Source of the DNA: Cryptoclostridium sp036644995
Lineage (GTDB): Bacteria > Bacillota > Dehalobacteriia > UBA7702
Length of the DNA: 31,087 nt
Direction of reading: 5' to 3'
Assembly (NCBI GenBank): GCA_036644995.1
Contig: JAVXOZ010000025.1
Span: forward strand, 1-31,087
In this document: positions 8,895-18,400 of the stretch, piece after piece
Layout of the letters: every line of letters begins with the position of its first letter
How positions within the stretch are numbered: the first letter of the stretch is position 1
Program-made: the position numbers and the translations under genes
Notes under the pieces: model-generated
Told to the model about the DNA's origin: nothing
Seen by the model: the letters and a program-made list of their open reading frames with translations, nothing else
Databases searched by the model: none

Positions 8895-10916
8895 TTAATC
8901 AAACATATTTTTAACTCTGTCTAAAAGGGTTAGCTTTTTTTCAACCGGTGCTACGTACACTGTTTTATCCACAGCGATGGTGGGGGTTGTGCCAATAAAT
9001 TGAATGGTGCGTGGCACCAAAGAACCAGGGGAGGCAAAGGAAACTGCATCTGGCACTACGTCGTTGCCTAAATAGTCTTTAAAGGAATTATTAACCCCAT
9101 CTCTTACTTGGGTTTGGCCGTCTGCTAATTTATCAACAACACCGGGGAGCTTATAAACATTGGTATAAAGCAGAGATAAGCCTTCATTTAGTTGGTTAAT
9201 GCCACTGAAAACTTGGTTGGTAACCCCGTCTTTCAGCAGGCTGAAATTGTATTCCAATCCCGAAACCGCTTGATCCATTTGGGTCATGCCGTTTTTATAT
9301 TGGTTTACGTCTATATTAAAATCGTCCATGCTGAATTGTCCCAGAGTATTTTGGGCATTTTTCATTTCTGCCTGCAAGGTTGTAAGTTGAGATTTAATGC
9401 CGCTAAAATCAAAACCGGCGGATAATCCCTTCAGCATATCATCAACGGCTCCTTGAAGTTTGGTTATACCGCTGTTTAATCCTGCATAGCCTTGGCTTAT
9501 ACTTTCTATTGCACCGCCAAAGGTAGAGTTTAATTGTTTAAATCCGCTGTTTAAGGCATCTAATTCACCTTTAACTTTGGTAACTGACCCTGCTGCGCTT
9601 AAATAGGCATTGGCTAATTTTGCCACTTCGGGGTCTGGATTATCTTTTAAAGCTGTGGCGGTATCTGTTGCGTTCATTATGCCATTAAGTTTAGATGAAA
9701 GTTCGGCATATTGACCTTGTAAACCGCTGTATTGATTAGAAAGCCCTGTGAGTTGAGCACCTATTTTATTGTTTTGTTCTATTATTTGTGCCATTCCCGA
9801 AGATAAATCTTTCAGACCTGCGGAAAGTTGGTTTAACCCTTGTTCTAATTGTTCTATCTGCTGTTTTGAGCTACCGATATTACTATCTATATTATTTAAA
9901 GCTTCATTAATTTTTTTGGTGCTTTGGTTTAGTGCAGATTTGGCGGTTTCCAGCTTTTTCCCTGCTCCTGCCAGTGAATCCAAAGATTTACTCATTTCCG
10001 CACTAAAAGAGGAAATATAGTTGCCAAAGGTGCTTAAGCCCTGTTGATATTGGTTGAAGCCTTCCTCAACTGTGCCGTTGGCATTGGCAAGCTGTTGAGC
10101 ACCACTGCTCAAAGAGCCAACGCCATCGCTCATGGTTACCATTCCGGATTTAAGTTGATTGGTACCGGAAATTAAGGCATCCATGGCATTTATCATTTCA
10201 TCAACGCCGCCTTCCAAATCTTCCATGCCCCCAAAACCGGACATGGAAAATGGGGAAAGAATAACAGAAAGTCCCGCAAGTTCTAAATCTGTGGCATCAA
10301 AGGAAATGGTGGCATCTGTATTTGTGCCGGGCAAAACCATAAAGGAAACCGTTTCATTTTTACCTGCCACCACTGTGGTGCCATCCACGGCATTGATGTT
10401 TTTGCACATATCCGTGTTTAAGGTTTGGCTCATTTGCATGGCAAAGTTTTCTTTAAAATAGTTCCCTGCTATCTTATTGGAAGTTGCGGAAACTTTTATT
10501 TTCACTTTACCGCTGATACCCCCCAATGCAGAGGCATCCACTTCTTTATTTTCCAGATAATATTTAATATTAAAATTCCAAGGAATATCCGCCTTTTTTA
10601 AAGTGCCTATATAGTAAAATCCATCGGGATTAGCGGGTAATTGCCAAGTGATTTTATTCCCTGCCACTGTGGGTTTTTCTTTACCGGTTATATTTTCTAT
10701 GGCGGCATAATCACCGTAATCCACATATGTACCTTCTGTGGGGGTAATAATGTGGTTTACCACTAAAACCTCTTTTATGGAGCCATCACTGTTTAAATCC
10801 ATATATACAGTTTCATCTTTAATAATAGTGGATGTTACATCTTGTGCGGATACCCCCAAAGATAAGGTAAATAAGAGGATAAGCCCTGTTAAGATAATAA
10901 TAAATTTGTTTTTCAT
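8895..10916 (-). CDS. Exported coiled-coil protein with LxxG heptads, partner of the MMPL transporter
   Basis: The 673-aa protein has a cleavable signal peptide (residues 1-24, ending VSAQ) and no other convincing membrane segment, so it should lie outside the membrane. Residues 25-225 form a beta-rich globular part. From about 235 to 600 it is Q/N/S/L/G-rich, with repeated x3-L-x2-G heptads such as GLNQLSAGLKDLSSG and GINQLNEGLSLL, as in the YhgE/Pip-type xxxLxxG family. The C-terminus ends with a short basic helix. The start ATG overlaps the stop of the transporter gene as ATGA, with AAGGAGG upstream, so the two are translationally coupled. The likely role is an accessory or extension to the RND pump, by analogy with other MMPL/LxxG gene pairs; the substrate is unknown. 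Unlike YhgE proteins it lacks the multi-pass membrane domain. Confidence 0.8.
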   Translation of the reverse strand: MKNKFIIILTGLILLFTLSLGVSAQDVTSTIIKDETVYMDLNSDGSIKEVLVVNHIITPTEGTYVDYGDYAAIENITGKEKPTVAGNKITWQLPANPDGFYYIGTLKKADIPWNFNIKYYLENKEVDASALGGISGKVKIKVSATSNKIAGNYFKENFAMQMSQTLNTDMCKNINAVDGTTVVAGKNETVSFMVLPGTNTDATISFDATDLELAGLSVILSPFSMSGFGGMEDLEGGVDEMINAMDALISGTNQLKSGMVTMSDGVGSLSSGAQQLANANGTVEEGFNQYQQGLSTFGNYISSFSAEMSKSLDSLAGAGKKLETAKSALNQSTKKINEALNNIDSNIGSSKQQIEQLEQGLNQLSAGLKDLSSGMAQIIEQNNKIGAQLTGLSNQYSGLQGQYAELSSKLNGIMNATDTATALKDNPDPEVAKLANAYLSAAGSVTKVKGELDALNSGFKQLNSTFGGAIESISQGYAGLNSGITKLQGAVDDMLKGLSAGFDFSGIKSQLTTLQAEMKNAQNTLGQFSMDDFNIDVNQYKNGMTQMDQAVSGLEYNFSLLKDGVTNQVFSGINQLNEGLSLLYTNVYKLPGVVDKLADGQTQVRDGVNNSFKDYLGNDVVPDAVSFASPGSLVPRTIQFIGTTPTIAVDKTVYVAPVEKKLTLLDRVKNMFD

Positions 10917-13006
10917 AGTGATTCCTCCTTGGTTTTAGGTGATAATATGAATTTTTTTCTTTTGCCGTGGTATGTGGTTTTCATTATAAGCTTATCGCAA
11001 ACTACCAGTAATCTCGGTAAAACTACCAAAACTAAAAGTCCGCTTAAAAATGCACCTCTACCCAAGAGGAAGCCTATTTGGCTAACGGATTCAATGTTGG
11101 AAACAATGCCTTCTGTCATTCCTGCCACGGTGAGAATAAGTGCCGAGGTAATAACGGAGCCGCCTGCGGTTTGCATGGTTCTGATGGCGGATTCATTGGG
11201 TGGCAGCATCTCTCGAAATTCCATATAGCGATGGCTCATTAAAATGGCATAATCTATGGTTGCCCCCAGTTGAATGGAGCTAACCACCAAGTAGCCTATG
11301 TAAATTAGTCGGGTACCCTGAAAATAAGGTACAGACATATTTATCCAAATTGAAAACTCAATAACACTGATTAAAAGCACAGGTAAAGATACGGATTGGA
11401 AGAAAATTAATATAATTAAACCCACGGATAAAATGGAGAAAAGGCTGATTATGGTATTATCGTTTTCAATGGTTTGTTTTATATCCGTGGTGGCAGTGGA
11501 TTTACCTGCCATATACCAACCGTTATCATAGTATTTATCTGCAAGATTTTGCAGTTTTTCCGTGGTGGAATAAGTTAATTTGCTTTCATTGCCTAAATTT
11601 AAAAATACAACAATCCTGCTGAAATCCTCAGATAGGAATTGGTCTTTTAAAGTTGTGGGCAACATATCCCGTGGTATGGTGGGGTCTGCCAAAGTTGGTA
11701 TGCTTTGAACGCTGCGCACAAAATTTAAATTTTGCAAATCTTTACAAAGTTTGGCTTCTGCGGCGATATTGTTATTTGGTACCAATATCATCACAGGCTC
11801 GGATTCCCCAAAAGTTTTGGTAACTTTTTCCTTGGTTGCCAGCATTTGGGCGGAACCTGCACTTCCCGATGTATCACCATATAGGAAATCGTTGTTGTTT
11901 TGGGCAAAAAAGCAGGGTACAGCCACTAAAATAATGATGATAATAACAGGATATTTCCACCTTAAAGTTTTATGCTTGGCAAAGGTGGGTAAAAAACTTC
12001 TGTGTCTGGTTTTATCAATAACTTTATGAAAGCTTAAAATCAATAAGGGTAAAAATGTTATGGTGCAGAGGAAACTGAAAACAATACCTTTGCCCAAAAC
12101 CATGCCTAAATCAAAACCAATGCGATATTGCATAAATACCAAAGCCGCAAACCCTGCTATGGTGGTTAAAGCACTGGCAGATATGGAAGAAAGGGATTTT
12201 TTAATGGCAACAGCCAAGGCTTGGTGTCGCTCTAAGCCGCTATCCTTTTCCTCTAAATATCGGTGAAAGAGAAAAAGGGAATAGTCCATAGATATTGCCA
12301 GTTGCAGCACAGATGCCATGGATTGGGTAATATAGGAAATATCCCGAAAAATTAAATTCGTACCCATATTAAATGCCACAGCCACACCTATGGAGGCTAT
12401 GTAAAATAAAGGTTCTATCCAGGTTTTACCTGCCAGCATTAAAATTAAAAGGCAAAATGGCACCACAATCAGCATTATTTTTGTGGCTTCTTCGGATAAA
12501 ATAGAACGGGTGAACCGAGCATCCTCCGCAGAGCCGATAATTCCGCCATCCGCACCTATAATGGCACCTATTTCCAAAATTGCCTGACCTGTTTTAGATG
12601 AATAATCCCCTTCTTTAAATTCAATGGTGTAAAGTGCTTTATTATCCATGTAGTAATCTTTTAAAAGCTTTTCATCAATGAATTGGGTGGGGGTGGCAGT
12701 ATTGGCAAAATTATCCAGCCACATTACCGAGGCAACACCATCCACAGCGGCTATTTTGTTTTTAATTTGTTGGGCTTCCAGCATGGTAACGTTATCCGCC
12801 GCTACCCGAGCAGTGCCGGGATATGTAAAATCTTTTTCCAAAATATTAATGGATTGCTTGGTTATGCTATCTTCGGGTAAATATTTGGTCATATCGTAAT
12901 TTACCGTAACCTGAGTTATGCAAAAACCACTTATCCCCACTAAAATAGCAAAAAGAATATAAAGCAGTATTTTATGTTTGTCGTAAAAGTTTACTAATTT
13001 TAGCAT
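10913..13006 (-). CDS. MMPL/RND-family transporter
   Basis: Proton-driven export pump or lipid/hydrophobe transporter of the MMPL type in the cytoplasmic membrane. The 697-aa length and twofold internal symmetry fit the Gram-positive YdfJ-like class. A first membrane segment (13-33) is followed by an extracellular loop to about 185 and five membrane segments; the pattern then repeats. The transmembrane Asp-Tyr pairs expected for proton relay are present in both halves, at D241-Y242 (SMDYSLFL) and D585-Y586 (TIDYAILM). The start at 13006 has GAGGAG upstream and overlaps the tetR stop by 7 bp. It is the middle gene of tetR - transporter - exported protein, so it should be under TetR control. 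The substrate cannot be read. Confidence 0.88.
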   Translation of the reverse strand: MLKLVNFYDKHKILLYILFAILVGISGFCITQVTVNYDMTKYLPEDSITKQSINILEKDFTYPGTARVAADNVTMLEAQQIKNKIAAVDGVASVMWLDNFANTATPTQFIDEKLLKDYYMDNKALYTIEFKEGDYSSKTGQAILEIGAIIGADGGIIGSAEDARFTRSILSEEATKIMLIVVPFCLLILMLAGKTWIEPLFYIASIGVAVAFNMGTNLIFRDISYITQSMASVLQLAISMDYSLFLFHRYLEEKDSGLERHQALAVAIKKSLSSISASALTTIAGFAALVFMQYRIGFDLGMVLGKGIVFSFLCTITFLPLLILSFHKVIDKTRHRSFLPTFAKHKTLRWKYPVIIIIILVAVPCFFAQNNNDFLYGDTSGSAGSAQMLATKEKVTKTFGESEPVMILVPNNNIAAEAKLCKDLQNLNFVRSVQSIPTLADPTIPRDMLPTTLKDQFLSEDFSRIVVFLNLGNESKLTYSTTEKLQNLADKYYDNGWYMAGKSTATTDIKQTIENDNTIISLFSILSVGLIILIFFQSVSLPVLLISVIEFSIWINMSVPYFQGTRLIYIGYLVVSSIQLGATIDYAILMSHRYMEFREMLPPNESAIRTMQTAGGSVITSALILTVAGMTEGIVSNIESVSQIGFLLGRGAFLSGLLVLVVLPRLLVVCDKLIMKTTYHGKRKKFILSPKTKEESL

Positions 13007-13599
13007 GGTACGTTCTCCTCAGCAATGGTTTCATGCAGATTGTGCAGGATTAAACCCATGGTTTTGTAAAGCATGGTATTAAGTTTTTCCACATTGCCAT
13101 CAAAATGCCGAAAAATATAAATCATGGCTTCAATTATGGCAACGGCAATTATGTTTAAAAACATGGGGTCTATTTCTTTTAAGGGCATATCCTTTTGCAT
13201 ATCCAAAGTTATTTGGGCATTTATTTGGTTTAATATGATGTTTTTAACATTGCCATTGGGTGAATTTTCATCAGTATTTATTAAAATAAAAAATTGTTTT
13301 TGATTGTTTATGAAAACTTCACCAATTTCTTTAGAGAGGTCTAAAAATGATTTGGAGGTAAGGTGGCTATATTCTATGGAATTATCGTTAAATAAGCTGT
13401 TAATACCTTGCCAAGCAGGGTCTACCACAGCGTTGTAAAGCTCTATTTTGTTTTTAAAATAGCGGTAAATATTACCCGGTGTAATATTTGCCGTTGCTGC
13501 AATATTTCTTAAAGAGGCATTGCTAAAATTATGATTGTAAAATTCATCTGTGGCGGCAGCAAGTATTTTTTGCCGCACCTCATCTTTTTGTGTTTGCAT
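13000..13599 (-). CDS. TetR/AcrR-family repressor of the transporter operon
   Basis: A 199-aa regulator with an N-terminal TetR HTH at about residues 7-53: AAATDEF, then NASLRNIAATANITPGNIYRYF with the usual GxxYxYFxxK-like end. The C-terminal ligand domain is variable. A longer frame opens at 13674, but the start at 13599 is chosen because GGAGG sits seven bases before it and the operon promoter (13625-13653) lies inside the longer version. The gene overlaps the transporter by 7 bp. Two palindromes bracket its promoter, which predicts autorepression and co-repression of the transporter and exported protein, relieved by a transported or toxic ligand. Confidence 0.9.
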   Translation of the reverse strand: MQTQKDEVRQKILAAATDEFYNHNFSNASLRNIAATANITPGNIYRYFKNKIELYNAVVDPAWQGINSLFNDNSIEYSHLTSKSFLDLSKEIGEVFINNQKQFFILINTDENSPNGNVKNIILNQINAQITLDMQKDMPLKEIDPMFLNIIAVAIIEAMIYIFRHFDGNVEKLNTMLYKTMGLILHNLHETIAEENVPC

Positions 13600-13602
13600 T
13601 AG

Positions 13603-13616
13603 TAAACCTCCGTTTA
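13603..13616. promoter_or_regulatory. TetR operator O2 (overlaps the ribosome binding site)
   Basis: TAAACCTCCGTTTA is a TAAAC-N4-GTTTA inverted repeat just downstream of the predicted transcription start. It contains the GGAGG ribosome binding site of tetR. It matches O1 with one central base changed. Confidence 0.65.
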
Positions 13617-13624
13617 TTAATGTA

Positions 13625-13653
13625 AAAATAGCATATTCTGCCAATAAAGTCAA
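13625..13653 (-). promoter_or_regulatory. Promoter of the tetR-MMPL operon
   Basis: On the minus strand, TTGACT (13648-13653) and TATTTT (13625-13630) are 17 bp apart. Transcription would start near 13618, leaving a leader of about 20 bases before the ATG at 13599. The promoter is bracketed by the two operator palindromes. Confidence 0.7.
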
Positions 13654-13656
13654 TAG

Positions 13657-13670
13657 TAAACCTCGGTTTA
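13657..13670. promoter_or_regulatory. TetR operator O1 (upstream of -35)
   Basis: TAAACCTCGGTTTA is an inverted repeat with 6-bp arms (TAAACC/GGTTTA) and two central bases, three bases upstream of the -35 box. Its centre is 54 bp from that of O2, about five helical turns, so both sites face the same side of the DNA. Confidence 0.7.
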
Positions 13671-13766
13671 TCATTGTAATTTCCTTATATATAAGGTGGT
13701 TTTAATCTGAAAAGTGCTATTTAATTAGGAAAGCCAATATCAATGAGGTGAATCAGTAATTATTTA

Positions 13767-13795
13767 TTGCTAATTTATGGGAAGTGCAATATAAT
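13767..13795 (+). promoter_or_regulatory. Promoter of the lipoprotein gene
   Basis: TTGCTA (13767-13772) and a perfect TATAAT (13790-13795) are separated by 17 bp. A start near 13802 would give a leader of about 80 bases ending in TTTTAGGAGG before the ATG at 13881. Confidence 0.6.
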
Positions 13796-13880
13796 GAAAT
13801 AAATAGATGTGTAAAAATAAGTTTGTGATAATCTATAAAATAAAGTTTAAAATTATAAATAATTTTAGGAGGATGAGATT

Positions 13881-15302
13881 ATGAAAAAATTGATTTTACC
13901 CATTATGTTACTGGCAATGGTGATGTGCCTTTTTGGCTGCACCAAAGAAAATGACCAAGGTGGGACTTCTTTTAACTGGGGTCCGGAAATTAACCTCAGC
14001 TTTGATCAGCGTGAAGATGGCACCGATTGGGTTGTGGATGAAAATGCCAAAGATATTTTAAACGTTACGGATTATGTTCAAGCGAATATTTTTTTTGATG
14101 AGTTATCCGGGGTATGCCGTGGTATACAAACCTATACCTCTATTGGAACCAGAAAAGAAGTAGATGAAGGCGGCAATTATGTTGATACACCTATTTATCG
14201 TTTTGATTATTACGATACCTCAGGTAAATTAATAGAGAAAAAAACCGATTTTAATTTACATTCGTTGATTGGCAATGTAGCTGTAGGTATAGTTGATGGT
14301 AAAAATAGTGCATTAAAAAATATGGCAACTTCCAAAATTATTGAATCAAATTCCAGAGAAAACTTTGTTACAGAAACCGGTTTTATATCTGAGAGTGGTA
14401 AATTTTTTGATAAAGATGGCAAGTTGTTGAATAAATTGAGTATATCGAAAACATATATGACAATTATTCCCGTGATAAAAAATAGATATCTTGATTTTAA
14501 TTTGCCATGGGAGTGGAGTAATAAGACTATTTCAATGAATGGTGCTTTTTTGGAAACAGCTCAAAGTGATAATCCGGAGAGTGCAGACTATAATATGCTC
14601 ATGGATAATACGGAGAGTGCAGACTATAATAAGAAAATAGATGGGATAGATTCTCCTCTATACCCATCTTCACTGTATCGTTGCAAAATTGGTACAGATG
14701 AAAATATAAAATTAGTGGACAGTGAGGGTAATATATTAGACGAGCCCAAAGAAAAAGATGTGAATTATTCCCTCTTGGGTGATGACCGTATTGTGGTTTA
14801 TAAAGCAGATAAAACGGAAATTTGTGATAGAAAAACTTTGAAGGTGCAAAAAACTATACCATTTAAAACTACCTATTGTGATGAAAAACACTATATAGTA
14901 TCCCTGGGAGAATGGCGCCACTATCTTAGTGATTACCATGGTAAGCAGTTGACACCCTATTATGATAAATTTACTCAACTGAGAAACACCGTAGATGATA
15001 ATATTTATTTAGTTGCCAGTGGCAGCGAAACTCCGGATAATGCCCCATATTTTGCCGCCAATGGCGGAGAAGTTGTGGGAGCGAATGAAAGTGCAATTTT
15101 AAATGCTGATGGTGAAATTTTATTTATAGATAAATTTGGAGGCGGCTTTACATATGTTGGCAATGGTGAATTTGCAGTGCATTCCCGTGCAGGTCAGTAT
15201 CTTTTAAATTCCCGTGGTGAAATAGTGGAAATGTATAGAATGTGGGAAAGCTACCGATATAACGAAGCTAATAACAGTATTGAGGTTGTTCCTGTTCAGT
15301 AA
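13881..15302 (+). CDS. Lipoprotein of unknown function with WG-repeat-like segments
   Basis: The family is not recognised. The 473-aa product has a lipoprotein signal with lipobox LFGC, giving lipidated Cys20, so it should be anchored to the outer face of the membrane. AGGAGG lies nine bases before the start. The C-terminal half shows repeated beta-hairpin units of the type (L/Y)-x-D-x-x-G-x-x-L with aromatic residues, e.g. YLSDYHGKQLTPYYDKF, SAILNADGEILFIDKFGG and YLLNSRGEIVEMY. These resemble WG/KWG repeats or a small beta-propeller. A 12-residue tandem duplication (DNPESADYNMLM / DNTESADYNKKI) sits near residues 230-253. It has its own promoter and ends at the terminator at 15324-15357, so it appears monocistronic. 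Confidence 0.75.
   Translation: MKKLILPIMLLAMVMCLFGCTKENDQGGTSFNWGPEINLSFDQREDGTDWVVDENAKDILNVTDYVQANIFFDELSGVCRGIQTYTSIGTRKEVDEGGNYVDTPIYRFDYYDTSGKLIEKKTDFNLHSLIGNVAVGIVDGKNSALKNMATSKIIESNSRENFVTETGFISESGKFFDKDGKLLNKLSISKTYMTIIPVIKNRYLDFNLPWEWSNKTISMNGAFLETAQSDNPESADYNMLMDNTESADYNKKIDGIDSPLYPSSLYRCKIGTDENIKLVDSEGNILDEPKEKDVNYSLLGDDRIVVYKADKTEICDRKTLKVQKTIPFKTTYCDEKHYIVSLGEWRHYLSDYHGKQLTPYYDKFTQLRNTVDDNIYLVASGSETPDNAPYFAANGGEVVGANESAILNADGEILFIDKFGGGFTYVGNGEFAVHSRAGQYLLNSRGEIVEMYRMWESYRYNEANNSIEVVPVQ
14568..14639 (+). repeat. 36-bp in-frame tandem duplication inside the lipoprotein gene
   Basis: Two 36-bp units (14568-14603 and 14604-14639) share 27 of their first 28 bases, from GATAAT through GCAGACTATAATA. 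The repeat encodes DNxESADYN twice and keeps the frame. The near-identity suggests a recent duplication. Confidence 0.8.
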
Positions 15303-15323
15303 TTATATTTTAATTAATAAGTT

Positions 15324-15357
15324 AAAATCACTATCATTTATTATGGTAGTGATTTTT
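15324..15357 (+). terminator. Intrinsic terminator after the lipoprotein gene
   Basis: AAAATCACTATCA (15324-15336) pairs with TGGTAGTGATTTT (15344-15356), with one G-U pair. The right arm runs into TTTTTC, giving a normal rho-independent terminator 21 bases after the stop. Confidence 0.8.
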
Positions 15358-15464
15358 CTATATTTTGGGTAAAATGTTATAATTTTACTATGAAATAAAA
15401 TGGAATAATGCTATAATCAAAACAAGTATATTAGTTTATTATATTGTGGGAGAAGGAGCATACT

Positions 15465-18400
15465 ATGGGAAAGATCAGTAAAGGGCTTATAAGCGGAATA
15501 GCGGTTTTTCTTTTACTTGTTGTTTCTTTTTGCTTTTTTTCCCTTAGAGTGGATTATTTAACCGAGAAGAATATAAAGCAGGAAATGGCAATCACTGCGG
15601 ATAATAATGCTACCTCCATAAAATCCATGTTTGCTAAAGACCTACAATGCTTAAATGCAATTTCCGCACAATTAACCCAAAATAATAAGGAACTCAATGC
15701 CGAAACTGCGGAGTATCTTCATCCATTTGCGGAAAATGGCGGCTATATGCGTATGGCAATAGATTTACCCGATGGCACCTGTTATTCCAGTGACGGTAAA
15801 ACCATAGAATCTGTAAAAGATGGGTATTACCCCGGGGCAATGAGTGAAAAAGATGAACTGGAAAGTATTTATAAAAGTGAAATAGATAATATATCCTGTA
15901 TTTCCTTGGTTGTGCCAATCAGTGAAAATGGTAAAGTAATTGGCGCTTTGCGTGGAATTTATGATAGCAGTGTTTTGCAGGATTCTTTGGATTTGAATAT
16001 TTTTGATGGTCACGGTTACTTTAATTTAGTGGATAAAGAAGGTAACTTCCTTTTTAAACCCGCCAAGGGTCACAGCGCCTATAATCAAAAAAATATATTT
16101 ACGGTTTTACAAAATGCGGATTTTCGCAGTGGGTACAGTTTGGCATCATTAAAAAAAGATATGTTAAAGGGAGAGCACGGGGTTAGTGTTTATTCCTTAT
16201 TGGATGAAGAACGCTTTGTATATTATGAACCTGTGGGTATAGATGATTGGTATATTGTAACCGTTGTGCCTGATGACTACTTTTTACCCCAAAAGCAAAT
16301 GATTGACGGTACAGTTTTAGTTTTATTGATATTTTTAGTTGGGCTGTTTTCCGGATTGGCATATTATATTTATTATCAGGGCAATAAGCTGCAAACATCA
16401 CTTAAGCGTGAACGTGATTATTTCAATAGCATTTTAAACAATATTCCATTACCTGTGTTTATTACGGATTCTCACATGATTTTAGAATTTGTAAATGAAG
16501 CCGCTTTAGGGCTTTTTCATAAAAAATACGCTGACCTTATAGGCAAACCATGCAAATCCTGTGAAACCAAAATTTGCGGAACATCGGATTGTGCCATAGA
16601 AAAAATGATTAGCACAGGAATGGATAGCACCTTATTGGAAGCAAACTCTAAATATTATATGGTTAATACAGCGGCTTTAGATAAGGGCGATATGGATAAA
16701 GGCGGCTATATAGAAGTTTTTCAAAATATTAGCGACATTGTGGAAATGCAAAAATCTTTGGAAGAAAAATCCTTGGAATTAGAAACCATATCTCAAAATC
16801 TTGTAGGTGGAGTTTTAATTACAGGTTTAGAAAAAGGATTCCCTATTATCCGTTGCAACCAAGGCTATTGCGATTTAATTGGTTCACCCGGGGAGAATTT
16901 AAAAGGTAAATCAGCTTTGGATGGGGTGGCTCATGATGACCGTGAAACAGTGGAAAAAACAATTTATGAAAAACTTAATTACGATAACTTTATTTCCCAA
17001 GAGCATAAGCTTTTAAAAAGTAATGGTGAGGAAATATGGGTTATTTTGTATGGCAAAAAATCAATACTCCACGGTGAAGATGTGGGGATTTGGCTGCTTA
17101 TAGATATAAGCGAAAGTAAAGAAATAGAAACTGCCTTAAAAGTCAGCGAAGAACGATATCGCATTGCCATGGATAATACCGAAGATATTATTATTGAATA
17201 TAATTTTGAAACCAAAGTGATTCACCATGCCCACAAAGTTACAGAATTGTATGATATTCCCCAATCTGTGGCAAATGCACCTGAAGGCATTATTAATGCA
17301 GGGGTTATTGATGAAACATCAAAAGAAACATTTTTAAAAATGTTTGTTGATATGAATAGCGGTGCACCCAAGGTAAGCGGTGTAATAAAAACCATTGGTA
17401 GTGGTAAACGTACCTTGTGGAATAGACTTACTTTTACAACTATTTTTGATATTGAAGGCAAACCTGTACGTGCCATTGGTATTATGCAGGATATTACCGC
17501 TGAAGTGGAGGCAAAACGCCAGTATGAGCGTGAGGCACAATATCGTAAAATTATGGGTGAAGATGCCACGCTGTATTACGAAGCGGATTTAACAAATCAC
17601 TGCTTTGTTACTGGGCATGAGGAAATAGTGTCTGCCTATGGCAAAAAAGGTGAAAATGATTATGATACCGTAACCGGTTTACTCCTTGATAATGTGGTTT
17701 ATAAGGATGACCGCATCCTTGTGCAAAGCCATATCTCTCAGGAATATTTAACAGAAAATTACAAAAAAGGTAATTATAAAATTACCTTTGAGCATAGGCA
17801 AAACACAGGTGCACCACAGCCATTATGGGTGGAATGTACTATATTTTTAATGACCGATGAAACCACAAAAGATATAAGATTATTATGCTACATTAAAGAT
17901 ATTAACGATGTTAAAATCCGGGAATTGGATTTGCAGCATAAGGCAGAACGTGATTTGCTTACGGGTTTGTATAATAAAGTTACCACGGAAAATCTTGTGG
18001 ATAAAAATTTATCTTTTCAAATTGCCAAAGAGGGGAGTTCCGCCTTTTTCTTAATTGATTTGGACGATTTTAAAAATATTAATGATACCTTGGGCCATGC
18101 TTTTGGTGATGCGGTGCTTTCGGAAATTTCCCAAAGATTGGAAGCTTTGTTTAATGTTGGCGATGTGGTTGGGCGTATAGGTGGAGATGAATTTGTGGCA
18201 TTTATCCCAGGGCCATTAGATGAAGAAGCAATTATAAATTGGGGTATAAAAATCTGCGATATGTTTAAAGGTGTGTATACAGGCAGTGATATGCGTTATA
18301 AAGTTTCCGGTTCAGTGGGTATTGCCATTTCACCGCAACACGGAAAAACCTTTGGGCAGCTTTATCCCAAGGCAGATGTGGCTCTTTACTATGCAAAAAA

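Noticed and set aside
13600..13674. Longer tetR start at 13674
   Set aside because: The extension covers the operator and the -35/-10 promoter. The internal ATG at 13599 has a perfectly placed GGAGG and gives a normal TetR N-terminus.
17222..17569. 115-codon minus-strand frame inside the large diguanylate cyclase gene
   Set aside because: It is antisense to PAS-coding sequence, without start signals of its own.
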